Below are positions 33,733 to 45,462 of a stretch of 64,000 bases of DNA, piece after piece; the stretch's first letter is position 1; each line of letters begins with the position of its first letter. Source of the stretch: Ligustrum vulgare (Eukaryota; Streptophyta; Magnoliopsida; Lamiales; Oleaceae); contig OY743173.1 in assembly GCA_963555705.1 (NCBI GenBank), positions 459,001 to 523,000 of the forward strand, given 5' to 3'. The position numbers and the translations under genes were made by a program. The notes under the pieces were generated by a model. It searched no databases. It was not told the origin of the DNA and saw nothing but the letters and a program-made list of their open reading frames with translations.

Positions 33733-34787
33733 TCATGGAGGCTTGAAATATGACTTTGATGCCTTACACACTTTGCAATTCCCAGCCTTGCAGTTCTCCA
33801 CCCATTTTCTCAGTTTCTTAAATTGCAAAGCCTCATTTTTAACTGTTTGTTGAGAGATGTTTGGCTTTTCTTCCTTTTTTTCCCTCCATTCATCTTTTGC
33901 CTTCACAAACTCATGATTTGTGATTTGAGCCTCCTCCAACTTAATCCCATGATTCATCTTATCTTCTGGTTTCTGGACCACTCCCTCCACCTTGAAACAA
34001 CTTTCTTTTAGAACGTCAAGATCTTGCCTTGGCTTGATACTAAAAGTTACTTGTTCCTTCTCAACCCTAAAAATGATTTCTCCTTTTTCAATGTTAATTA
34101 GGGTTCTTCCAGTAGCTAGGAACGGCCTTCCAAAAATGAAGGGCATTTGAGTGTCCTCTTCCATGTTCAAGATCACAAAGTCGACTGGGAAGAAGAATTT
34201 GTCTACTTTCACAATCACATTCTCAACAATACCATACGGGTACTGAATGGATCTGTTGGCCAGCTTTAGTGTGATATTGGTTGGTTTAGGCTCCCCCAAA
34301 CCAAGTTTCATGTACACAGATAAATGCATTAAATTAACTCTGGCTCCAAGATCACACAAGACATTATCGAAACTAAAGTTACCAATAGTACAAGGGATAG
34401 AGAAACTCCCTGAATCTTTTAGTTTCTGTGGAAACTTCTTCTGCAAGATAACATTGCATTCTTCACTGAGAGCCACTGTTTCATAATCTACCAGCTTTCT
34501 TTTGTTTGATAGCATCTCCTTCATGAACTTCAAGTAAAGTGGCATTTGGGCTAAAGCTTCAGCAAACGGAATATTTATGTGCAGTTTCTTAAAATTTCCA
34601 GGAATTTACCGAACTGTTGTTCCAACTGATGCTTCCTCAGTCTTGGTAGATATGGAATGGAAGGCACATAAGCCTTGACTGGGGGTCGAACTCTAACTTC
34701 TTTATCAATTTTTTCTAGAGCTTTTGAAGTCGATTCCTGTTCTTTTTCAATTTTCTGTTCTTCCTCCACATTCTCCCTCTGATTCAT
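33733..34787 (-). pseudogene. Athila-like protease region
   Basis: Two minus-strand frames (34787-34575 and 34545-33733) encode a KE-rich linker, then an Athila-type retropepsin. VLCDLGARVNLMHLSVY carries the D-L-G-A active-site form typical of Athila, followed by ANRSIQYPYGIVENVIVKVD and FIFGRPFLATGRTLI. A stop and frame change separate the two pieces near 34560. The frame ends after KSYFKPP with TGA, before any RT. Family role: processing of the Gag polyprotein. Confidence 0.88.
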
Positions 34788-36705
34788 CTTCTTTTCATAT
34801 TCTTCAACAGTCCAGGTAATTGAACCCCACTCCTTGTTGTTATTGCATTCACATGTTCACGAGGGTTCGTTTCAGTGTTACTAGATAACTGTCCTGACTG
34901 CCTTGTTGCACTGCTCGCTGCCAACTCCCCCATCTGTTTCTTCAAATTTTTTATTTCAGCAGCTTGATTCATTATTTCTCCATTCTGACTCTTAACCAAC
35001 TGGATTAACATTTCCATGTTCTCGGCCATGTTCTTCTGAGATTGTTACTGTTGTTGTTGTTGCTGAAATCCAGGTGGGCGCTGAACAGACTAATTGTTAG
35101 ACCATGAAGAACTGGGGGTGATTCTTCCATTCTGAGTTGTAAGTTTGTGAATAAGGACCACCCTACTGCCTGTTTCCCACAAAGTTGACTTGTTTTGGAT
35201 TTGATTGATTTTGTTGTATTGGGCAGAAATTTATCGCGTGATTTTCAAAACAAAAATCACACAAAGATATTTGAACTGAATTCACTGGCTGCACACCCAT
35301 ACTATCTATTTTCTTTGTCAAAGCATCCAGATTAGCACTCAAAGGTGTAGATCTATTTGAATACCATTGGTAACTGTTGGCAGCCATTTTCTCAAAGATC
35401 TCAGACGTTTCTTCATATGTCATATCCATTAGGAAGCGTTTGATATCAAGGGTGGAATTTTGGTGGAAAAAAATGAATTCCATCGAATTGAATTCTAGGG
35501 AATTGAATTCCTAAGAATTTGAAGTTTAGTATGTTTGATTGGTTTAATTTTCTAGGTGGAAAAAGTAAGGAATTTTTCAACTTTTATTGTTTGATTGACA
35601 TTATTTTCCATGAAAAATAAAGTAAAACTTATCTATTTTAATAAAATAAATATTTATTTTTATTTATTTTTTACACATTTGTACTTGATAATAATAATGT
35701 TAATTTTTTAAACAAATAAATCAATTAACAACAACAAAAATGATCAAACGTAACGAAAAATGGCATAAGATTTTCCACGGAAAATAAAACCTCCTCCCCC
35801 CTTAGAAAATGAATTCATTCAAAACAAGGAAATTACCGAATTTCGAGGCAAGTGGGAAAATGAATTCCATGAAAAACTTAGGCAACCAAACAGCGCAAAG
35901 TTGAAATATCACATGGAAAATCATATTTTCCATGGAAAATAATGCGTATCAAACGCACCCTTATTGATCCTCCAGCTGCTGAGTCGGCATGCTTCTTGTT
36001 TTCATTTATCAGCCCATTGTAGAATGTCTGAACTAAGATCCAATCAGTGATTTCATGGGTAGGACACTGTCTAATGAGTTCGTTAAATCTTTCCCAAGCT
36101 TCAAAAATGGACTCCCGTGATTGTTAACTGAATGACAAGATTTCAAGCCTAAGCTTTGACATGCGGCCAAGTGGGAAAAATTTATCTACAAATTTTTGGC
36201 TCATAGCTTCAAATGTAGTTATTGTTTGCAGATGTAAAGAGTAGAACCAGGTTTTTGCTTTTTCAGCCAAAGAGAATGAGAATAGCTTTAATTTCACGGC
36301 ATCATCTGAAACTCCATTCATGCGTTGCATATGACATAATTCCAAAAAGGTCCAAAGATGCGCATGTGGATCTTCAGATGGCAGTCCATGAAAAATGCAC
36401 GAATTTTGGATCAAGGATATCAAGGAAGTCTTGATCTTAAAATTATTTGCTCGGATTGCAGGCGACACTATGCACGTTCCAATGTTCCCCACAGGAGGAA
36501 CCATGTAGTCTCTCAAAACGCGCCTCCCATGATTTTGTTGCTGTCCAATAATAGCTACTGGCAGATCATTCTGATTTCTGTCTTCTGCCATGGCTAAATC
36601 TGTTTGTTGATTTGCTTCCAACTATTGTCTACGTCTCTGACGAAAGGCGCGTTCAATTTCTGTATCCAAAGGAACCAAACCAAATGACTTAGTCCTTCTT
36701 AACAT
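34784..36705 (-). pseudogene. Athila-like gag, broken and split by a MITE
   Basis: Starts at ATG 36705 (MLRRTKSFGLVPLDTEIERA) but has TAG 27 codons on; the frame resumes at 36621. The gag domain is clear: SLISLIQNSCIFHGLPSEDP, FLELCHMQRMNGVSDDAVKL, MSQKFVDKFFPLGRMSKLR. There is a TAA near 36128, after which the frame continues (RESIFEAWERFNELIRQCP) to about 35964. A 529-bp MITE then interrupts it, and it resumes at 35431 (EETSEIFEKMAANSYQWYSN). A zinc-knuckle-like CDFCFENHAINFC and a coiled segment near 34980 (EIKNLKKQMGELA) follow. Confidence 0.9.
35432..35960. mobile_element. PIF/Harbinger-like (Tourist-type) MITE inside gag
   Basis: 529 bp flanked by TTA at 35429-35431 and 35961-35963. 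Ends: left GGAAGCGTTTGATATCA; right end in reverse complement GGGTGCGTTTGATACGC, sharing GCGTTTGATA. AT-rich, no ORF. The gag frame reads up to one side and resumes on the other, which independently fixes the boundaries. Confidence 0.85.
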
Positions 36706-36746
36706 AAATTAAATAAAACAAAAATGAAAATAATATAAAAATAGTC

Positions 36747-36762
36747 CTCGGAAATGGCGCCA
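36747..36762 (-). other. Primer-binding site of the Athila-like element
   Basis: Minus-sense TGGCGCCATTTCCGAG, a few bases inside the right-hand LTR. TGGCGCC-type sites are usual for Athila and Tat. Confidence 0.85.
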
Positions 36763-36768
36763 AAAACT

Positions 36769-38288
36769 TGTTCATCGATATCTCACTACACGAGATATCA
36801 CCGCAAGTGTACGGGTCGTGAGTAGTAATAAGTGGACCTAAGAGTCTGGATTATCGTTCCCACAAGGACTGCTATCAAGTATCGAAATGTGTTAATTCTT
36901 ATCCTTATTTGAACAAACGAAATATTTTGACACTTTAAACTAAAACTAGGTAATAAACTAAAGGATTAAAATTGCAAATTTGTGTTTGTTTTTAAAGATG
37001 ATTGTAAAGTAGTTGTGATTCACGATTTCACCTAGCTAATTAAATCAACTCCAATTCCAGTTTTATTTCCTAAATTTGCATTTGGTCGAATTCACTAATG
37101 TTTATTGAAATTCCTCTCTCGAGTTTAAATCAATTCTACCTAAATAAGTCAACCATGTATCTCTACAGAGGGTCCGAATTTTTCTTATCTAGATGCATAA
37201 CACACAAGAATTCACACATGACCGCAATAATAACAAGAGTATATCTCTATCTCTCGTTCAATTACCGGATTTATTACTTAGATCTACGTTATTAACTCAC
37301 CTCTCGGATTATGGAAATAACACATTGAATCATGAATTGGTGATCAAGCAACTCAAGCATTAAATACAATAATAAATCAACACATGCAATCAATCATTAG
37401 AATAAGGAATATGAAATTAAAATAATAAACTAGGCTACATCGTTCATCCCAACGTTAAATTTAGCTACACATCATATTTAAATTAAAAAAAAATATAAAA
37501 TGACGTTCATTGAAAATAACAAAGAAGAATGGAAAGCTTGCACCAAGTATCGATTCTTCAAGTATCTCCAAGTCTCACCCCTTTGCAATGCTTCGATCTC
37601 CCAAGAAATTGACGTGAAAAGCTCGATTGTATAATGTTCTTAGGTGAGGCAAAGGTTCTGATTTCGTACCTCTTATGTTCTATATATAGGTATTGGAGAG
37701 AGCTAGGTCAAAAGAGAAGAAAGCCGGATAAAAATCTCAGAAAAATTCATATCGCGGTCCAGCGGATAGCTGCGCGATCTCGTGGTTTAAAACCTAACGA
37801 TCGCGTGGCTGACAATAAAACTCTCGGGTTAAGAATTCAAGGCATTGAATGATCGTGCAGTAGTAATCCGAAAATCGCGTGATGTGCAATTTCCTTCTTT
37901 TCTTGGCTGTTTAAGTTAGTCCCTGACTTTTAATTGCACCTTCAGTCCTCAACTTCTAATTGTTGCGATTTAGTCCTCAAACTTTGGAATCTTCTCAATT
38001 TGCTCTTTTCAGCTTTTAATTCCTTCAATTAGGTCCTCCCATTTTTTATTCGCTCACTTTGGAACCATGTACACTTCGCAGTTGATTTCACAAACTTATC
38101 AATTGCTCATTTTAGCTCCAATTAGCATCCAAATATGCATTTTTCCCATTGTTTGCTTCATTCTTCGCCTTTTGGGATATTTTCTACAAAGTCTCAAATA
38201 AATACAAATTAAATAGCATATATTCTAAAACGATAATAGTATATTCTAATTTAGACATATAAATAAGTGTATAAAATACACTTTATCA
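36769..38288 (-). repeat. 5' LTR of the Athila-like element
   Basis: 1,520 bp, partner of 26044-27566. It holds GATCGCGTGG-type motifs at about 37780-37880. Confidence 0.93.
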
Positions 38289-38293
38289 TTTCT
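38289..38293. repeat. Target site duplication (right), TTTCT
   Basis: Matches 26039-26043. Confidence 0.93.
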
Positions 38294-39309
38294 TAACCTT
38301 GAAGCAAAGTAAAAATCCCCTACATCTAAGTTCTCGCCTTCAATTCATGAAACCACCATTCTCTGTAAATAGGGATGGTTTTTAATGATGAAAAAATATC
38401 AAAAATCATATCCAATACGCTGCTGGAACCATCTTGCCCTTTTTCAAACCCTAGGTAGGGATTTCTTGCTAAAACCATGTTTCAATCCGTATCAATTGTT
38501 CCTTTAATCACCAAACATGTTTTCCCTAACTTATTTATCAAATATGAGGTTTGGGGATCAAAAGGGTGAAAGAAATGAGGTTTCTATCTCTGCAAATACG
38601 CTTGGTGTCGATACAAGGAGAATTGGTCTCAACACCAAAAGAAGAAGATGATCATGGTTTTGACACCGATGTAGACACCTCCTTTATTTGTGTTTTGATC
38701 ATAATATGAAGTTATTCTATGATTTATAGGTTGATAGATATTATTTTATCATCAAAAGTTGTGAGTATTCGATACACCCTTTACGTGTTGTATTATGTAA
38801 GAAGTTGAAACTTTGATGAAATGCTTTTGATGTATATTGATAATGATATTGAATGTGATATGATTTACAAAAGAAGATTTTTCAAGTAAAGATTATAGAT
38901 TTGAACTCTAGTACCCTCAGTAATCAATGTATGTCGTTGGGATATCGATTTGTGTCGTGAGGACCTTTTGACTCCAAGGATCCGATGAACGACATGGTGA
39001 TCTAGTAACCCTATTAGAGTCGAATGGGAGGAATGATGACAGGGATGTGGAAGCCCTAAAGGATATGGAATCCTTTGTATATGTTTAAGGCCATTCATCG
39101 ATATTCGTATTGTGATAATGTTAAGCGCTGTGGGGTAGAGGAGATAATCTATGATCGGGGCCCAGAAATCATATTTTTGAAAAGAAATTGCATGTGTATC
39201 AAATTACTCATTGAATTATCAATTCATGTTTTTTCATGTTTTCAACTTGTATATGTTGCACTTTTACAGATATGAAGTGATCTCTGGGGAATGGATTCTA
39301 TTACGACCA
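38294..39309. other. Continuation of the LTR-like fragment cut by the Athila-like element
   Basis: Non-coding. I infer it is the right part of the sequence beginning at 25414, since the Athila-like TSD joins the two flanks. It includes TATATGTTGCACTTTTACAG at about 39249, reminiscent of the end of chromovirus LTRs. No ORF above background. The boundary with Tat-2 is not sharp. Confidence 0.4.
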
Positions 39310-39976
39310 TTCCTAAAATAATCCCAACACGTCACTTATAGGGGCCCACACGAGACCCAATGGCTGTCAGCGATGCCTAGAACCTAGAGCCTCACTGGCT
39401 ATTGAATCGACGGGGCGAAGTATTAACCGAAGCCCTTATAGCCGAACTAGTTGTTTCGAGCTAATACAATCCAAAGTGGTGTTCCAATCATGTGATGGGA
39501 CTAGTCGATGTGTTAGAGAGACGTGACCCTCCCTGCAAACAATGACTTGATGGGACAGCGCCTTTACAAGGGAAGTGACGGGCACCACTCCCCTATAGTA
39601 GGTAGTGATGATTAAATCTAAACAATTGGTTTACCTTTCCAACGGATAGGGGCTTGACACGTGTCATCATCTATGATAATAACTTCAACTATAAATATAT
39701 TGTTATCATCTTCAAGAAAGTGGTTAGAAACTAAATACTTAAACTCTACATATCAATCTCACTCCCTTTTCTCTCTTTTACACACTTATATTTCCCGCAC
39801 GCAATATATATTTTGCTCATAATGAACACTAACTTGAGCGCCGGAGTGCAAAAGGGTGCCCCCATGGCCCCGTTTACATACTGACAGTTTGTCCTAGTGC
39901 GCAGGAAGTCCACGTGTTCAAGAGGGAGGAGCTGAGATGTGTTGATCCAATGTCCCACCAGATTTTGTGGTCAACA
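39310..39976 (+). repeat. 5' LTR of Tat-2 (5' boundary approximate)
   Basis: It ends GGTCAACA like Tat-1, has an ACTATAAATATATTG TATA-like sequence at about 39687, and shares with Tat-1 the stretch AATCTCACTCCCTTTTCTCT followed by TACACACTTATATTTCCCG. The beginning is diverged or truncated. Confidence 0.7.
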
Positions 39977-39979
39977 ATT

Positions 39980-39996
39980 TGGCGTCGTCTGTGAGA
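39980..39996 (+). other. Primer-binding site of Tat-2
   Basis: TGGCGTCGTCTGTGAGA, equal to the Tat-1 site apart from two CpG-type changes. Confidence 0.8.
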
Positions 39997-40134
39997 AACC
40001 ACACCTTTAACCATGAAAATCACTTGGTAAAAAAGAAACCGATCAAAAGCTTGAAAGAGGCGAAAAATCTCTTGAAAACAAAAGTTCACCAACCTTGAAA
40101 AAGGGGGAACAACTAAGTCACTGCAACAATACGT

Positions 40135-42183
40135 GAGAGTGATAATGATGCCAACCCTCGAAGGAGTAGAGAGGAACAGCACGACAACGAGGAGATGCAC
40201 CCAGCGGACCAGCATGAAAATGTCAACGAGGTCCCACAGCCTAATTCTCCTCGTCGGCACCGAAGCAGATGCATGCTGCAAGACATGACGTGCATGGCTA
40301 TTCAAATGTTGGAGATGCAAAAAACAAAATTTGAGTAAACTGCTGTAATGAATGCCTATATGAAAAGGGGATAAGTGGTGAATGAACCAATAGCACCACC
40401 TCAATACTCACAACCGAATTATTCAACTTTCGATACGGGTACCGCCTCATATTATCATAACGCACCACCGATGTATGCCGAGGTGGATTCCATACCCCTC
40501 CCCGAAGAGGACCCTGTGTATGAAATACCAGAGGAACACAACCCACCTCCTGAATATCACAGAGAAGCGGCCCTCTCAAGGTCCAGTAGTGTTTTCAGCT
40601 GGATAGGAAGGTTATTCCGAGGCAACCGGGGAAGCGGTGTTGAAAAAAAAGACACCAAGCATAAATGCCTAGAAATATGCATGAGCGAAGGGCCGAAGAG
40701 GCCCTTTCACGGGGTTACGTGCCTAGAAATAGGTTCGAAACAGGGGCAGAAGGAATGTACCCACCGACCCATGATCCTAGAAATAGGCCGGAGTGAAGAA
40801 CTGCAGACGCTCACTCCAAAACCCGAGGGGATATGCCTAACTACCAAAAGTCTAATTATGGCCATGCTCTATCACCTCATGAATGGAACCAACCACAGCA
40901 ACCTTACGGCCAATACCATGGTGTAGTGAAATCTGACCATGACGAAAACAACAACGAAGTCCCGTCGTATGAAATTGACGATGATGAGGAAATAAGTCTA
41001 TTTTCTAAGGGCATTCGGAAGTACCAAGTACCTATTGACTTTGAGATGTTGAAGGTAACAAAGTACTCCGGAAGAGGTGATCCTGATGATCACCTACTGA
41101 ACTACCGCGCCAGTATGGAGATAGGGGGGCTACCTTTACATTAAAATGTAAGGCATTTGCTTTAACGCTTGAAGGAAGTGCCATAAGATGGTACAAAACA
41201 CTGCCCGCCTGGTAGCATCCACAATTGGAGAGACTTAAAATGACTTCGTCTCCCGCCTAGTAGCATCCACAATTGGAGAGACTTAAAATGACTTCGTCTC
41301 CTCCAGCCCAGGCCAACTTCCCCTCAACCGCATGCAAGACCTATAGCAAGGGAGAAGCGAATCTTTGAAGGTCTACTTAGCTCGATTCACTAAAGAAATG
41401 CGTAACTGTGATGACCAGCATGTTTTGGAGAGATTTTCGCAGTCGAAAACCAAGGGACTACAATGCCCTTGTAGGTCTAATGAAGGAGGAAATCATCTCA
41501 AAAGAGACAGAAAGGCTACAGATAGTCAACCCCAAGAGCTGTATAACACTAGACATCAACCCGTAGCGAATCCAGGAGCTGGAGGTAATAAGAACCAGCC
41601 TCGAAACCACCGCGGTGGTGAACCACGTCCGTTTTCGGGGTCCGAATCTTGCTATGCGACTGAGATTATGGAGGCTATTCCCAACTTACTCTCTGCATTT
41701 CCTGTAATGGCCCCCACTACCAATCCGAAAGGAGCAGGGGTAAGCCAAAGTGGTAAAAAGCCAATGACTGGGTCATATTGTGCCTACCATAGATACTATA
41801 GACATGCAATCGAGAACTGCCGAAAGGTGCAGATGTTGGCTTACCAGAAGGCCTACGAAGGAAAGGAAGGCAATTTTACCTCGATTAGAGGAAGGAAAGA
41901 TCGGAAGAGTGATAAAAGGTTCGACCGAGTTGATCGAAGGGACAATAAAAGAAATCCCCTTAAGAGAGGGAATTATAATCGACAGAGGGAACGAAGCCTT
42001 GACAGGAACAAAGTCCGACACCTGACGGGAATATCAGGGAAATACCTCATCCTCCAAATGATACACCAATTCGTGAGATCGACACGATATTTGGAGGGCC
42101 CCATCCAGGTGGGAGTACAAAAAACTCCCAAAAGTGATACATCAGAGAGGCCAAAGGGCCTGCCAACGCGGATTATCACATAA
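40135..42183 (+). pseudogene. Tat-2 gag, broken
   Basis: Homologous to Tat-1 gag in several frames: SSVFSWIGRLFRGNRGSG (about 40585), RGDPDDHLLNYRASMEI (about 41070), KVYLARFTKEMRNCDD, and the variant knuckle CAYHRYYRHAIENC (about 41780), again C-X2-H-X4-H-X4-C. The start codon region has changed. A 48-bp tandem duplication at 41204-41299 and further indels disrupt it. The gag frame ends at 42183 and protease is read in the -1 frame, as in Tat-1. Confidence 0.85.
41204..41299 (+). repeat. Tandem 48-bp duplication in Tat-2 gag
   Basis: Two adjacent copies of a unit starting CCCGCCTGGTAGCATCCACA (second copy CCCGCCTAG) and ending ACTTCGTCTC. The copies are almost identical. Confidence 0.9.
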
Positions 42184-43641
42184 ATTCACACCCTGCAGGG
42201 ACTTCGAGAATAGAGCCAATCACGTTCACCCTAGACGATGAGATTGGGGTGAAATTTCCACACAATGGTGTGATGGTAATTCGGATGGTGGTGGCCAAAA
42301 AAGGACTATACCAGATGTTAGTGGATGATGGTGCCTTGGTAAATGTGATATACGGGGTAACCTATGATGAAATGGGGATTAATACCCCATTTATTCTAGG
42401 CCCAAACTCCATATATAACCTCATCAGGGATAGCATTGTCCCAAGAGGATCCATAATCCTTATGACTGAGGTGGGACAGGTGCCAACCATTTCTAGGCTA
42501 CTAATGGAATTTTTTATCGTGGATAAGACTAGCTCGTATCATGGTTCAATTGGAAGGCCATGCCTTATCGACCTAGGGACTGTCACCCACATGAAGTACA
42601 TCTGCATGAAATTCAGGATTGAAAACGGGATAGCGACTGTCAGAGGAAGTCAGACTGAATCACGGTCGTGCTACACAGACGCGATCCGAAAGTTTCAGGA
42701 CCGGACATTTAATATGATAAGTAACGTGGCCATGATAGACGCAACTCCGTACCCTGAAATTACGGGCACCGAGTCGGACAAAAATTTGGATATAACAATG
42801 CATGAAGAGTCAGACCCTACGGATTTGTATCCAAGCATGAGAGGGGTCGAATGTCGAATCGCTCCAGCTGAAAAGTTGGAATGTTTCTCGGTCGATCCAA
42901 CAGACCCTGTGAAGGAATTGCAGGTTGGACAAGATTCTGCATAAGTGTTCAAAAAGGAATTGAAAAGGTTCCTTTGTCAAAACCTCGATGTCTTTTCCTG
43001 GAAACACCACGATATGGTAGGCATCAATCCAAAGGTCACCTGCCATAGACTCTAGAGGATAGCTTTCCTTTGCCATGGATCAACCATCTTATCGACTCCA
43101 TACCAGGGCATGAAATCTTGAGCTTCACGGATGTATATTTCGGGTATAACCAAATCCCAATGCATGCGTCTGATGAGGGGCAAACATCCTTCGTTATAGA
43201 TAGAGGGCTTTACTGTTAAGAAGTAATGCCCTTCGGGTTGAAAAATACTGGGGCCACTTATCGAAGGCTGGTAAATCAAATGTTTACAAAGCAGAATCAC
43301 AATGGAGGTATACGTGGATGACATGTTAGTAAAAAGTATGACGGCTCAAAAACATATAGAACATTTGGATGAAACCTTCTGTGTATTGAGGAAGTACAAA
43401 ATGAAGTTCAATCCCCTCAAGTGCTCATTTGGAGTAGGGTCCAGGAAATTCTTACGTTTTGTGGTGAATAGCAGGGGTATTGAAGCCAACCCAAATAAGA
43501 TCAAGGCGTCGCTTGACTTGTAACCTCCTCGAAATCTGGAGGTGCAAATCCTGATATGGAGAGTGGCGGCGTTGAGTAGATTTGTATCCCAGTCCACCAA
43601 CAAGTGCTTATCCTTCTTCAAGGTCCTTAAAGGAGGAAAGA
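42003..43641 (+). pseudogene. Tat-2 protease and RT, with RT deletion
   Basis: Protease frame: MLVDDGALVNVIYGVT (about 42318) has A-L where Tat-1 has A-S. The linker runs to TAA at about 42942. RT is badly damaged: HRL near 43050 is followed at once by sequence matching the FPLP region of Tat-1. About 230 bp, the N-terminal part of RT including the conserved LNxACPKD segment, are therefore deleted. FGLKNTGATYRRLVNQMF and YVDDMLVKSM (about 43305) remain, then LKCSFGVGSRKFLRFVVN. The frame is cut in the LKGGK region by the nested chromovirus at 43642. Confidence 0.88.
43637..43641. repeat. Target site duplication (left), AAAGA
   Basis: Matches AAAGA at 54348-54352; brackets the nested chromovirus inside the Tat-2 pol frame. 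Confidence 0.95.
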
Positions 43642-45381
43642 TGTAACACCCCAAGTTTAAAAATCTAAAACATATGCGTGTTAACTTTCATTCACAGTAT
43701 ATGCAGAAATAAATTGTTTAAACATTAAAATTTTCATTTATCTATTATAAAATTTTACAGAAATTTCGGCAGCGTCTCCTCTATAACTTGGACATAGCCA
43801 ACCTGTAGACGGACATCATACCTACAATACATATACAATTCTCAACCCATTTAAATCCAATATTCAACATCCAACCAGAATTCCAAAATTTAACTCCAAC
43901 ATTAATTCCCAAACTCCTCAACAACAATACCTTGAAGAAAAATTTTATAAATTCCTGAAACATAGTATGAACTAATCAAGGGAAATACCATACTTATTTT
44001 AACTAAGAACCGACAAACTAATTTAAAATGATTCATCAATTTAAAAGAATAACCAATAAAATAATTTATGAAATCCATTGATTTGTTTCTAAAAGGAATT
44101 AAATTACGAGTACTATCCGAGTTAGCCGCCAAATGCTCTCCTCGGATCATCTAACTTTCATCACTTGAAATATTGGGGAGGGATTGGGGTGAGCTAAAGC
44201 TCAGTAAGTAAACTTTATGCATGAAATGCATGCTTATGACTTGAATGCTTTAAAAATTTCAAAAATGTATCCCCATTTACTTTACTTTCCAAAGGTTTCA
44301 AACTTTTCAAACTTTCACTTCATTTCCATCGTGAGCTCACTTGATGTAACTTCTAGTCAATCAGATAACAGTGAGCAATTCTTATTTGGAACCAGATCAC
44401 ATTTACAAGTAAAACCGTAAAGCGGCTAACATGCATTCCACCGCAAAGCGGCTCATTCACTTCATTCCATTGCAATGTGGCTCATTACATTTGGGTACGC
44501 CGGTCCCCATGCCCCATTTCCCACTCGCATCTTTCATGAAGTAGAAGTACACCCATTCTTTCTTAAAAACTCTTGGGATACATAACTTTTGAACAAACTT
44601 ACACCTTGACATATTTCTTTCATTTAAAAACATTTGACTTCCCAAATTTCGATGCCAATGCATGCTTGATGATGCAATGACATGATAACGTGCGTGCTTG
44701 AACATTCTTCTTAATAACATATACTTTCATCAAGTAAACGAAATTCATCAAAGCAAGTTGCAAGACAGTTATTTACACATTTCACATTTGCATTCAACTT
44801 TGATAAAAATAGGGGAAAGTTTACTTACTTGACGTCCTTAGTATTTACCGTTATCTGGATTTGCAAGTGGAAGAGTCTCAGATGCCCGTGACGTCAATGT
44901 ACCAATTCTCCTAATTATTTCCATTCGTTAATAAAATATTCTTTTAGTTTAAAAATCACAAATCTCATTCTTCTAATATTAACAGAACTTTCAATTGAGA
45001 TCAAAACCTCAAATTAACCTAAGTGTGACCTTCAACTATGAACAACACATACATTATCATATTCGAAATAGGGGATTAACTACATATACTATAGAAAGTT
45101 TTCTGATCTTTTAAATTCAAACTCAGATAAATATATCAACTTAAACCAAAATTAACAAAATTCTTATTAGCAACTCTAACCATTCATGAATTTTATTTTA
45201 TTTTATTTTTCAAGTAGAAAATCACAAATTTCCCCTCATAGTTAAACACGAACAGTAAACTAACAAGCTTAAATTCATAATTTATCAAAATTTGAAAAAT
45301 TAATCCATATAAACTTAAAAATCTGAAAATTAACAATTTAGCTTCGAAATTTATACTAAGTCTAAATCTGAATTTAGACAC

Positions 45382-45462
<81 letters not shown>

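Larger units (their letters stand above)
26044..38288 (-). mobile_element. Athila-like Ty3/gypsy element, gag-protease only, minus strand
   Basis: 12,245 bp between LTRs at 26044-27566 and 36769-38288, with a perfect 5-bp duplication TTTCT outside. On the minus strand the 5' LTR is the right one, followed by a TGGCGCC-type primer site (36747-36762), gag (from 36705) and protease (to 33733). The left LTR is preceded by a purine-rich GTTTGGAGGTATT tract. No RT, RNase H, integrase or env-like region is present; instead the middle holds LTR debris of other families (28256-33650). LTR copies look about 93-95% alike in stretches I compared, so this is clearly older than Tat-1. Confidence 0.93.

Noticed and set aside
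39360..39370. CTGTC near 39365 as the partner target duplication of the LTR starting at 25414
   Set aside because: The preceding bases are not a CA LTR end and the site lies in conserved Tat-2 LTR sequence, so it is coincidence.
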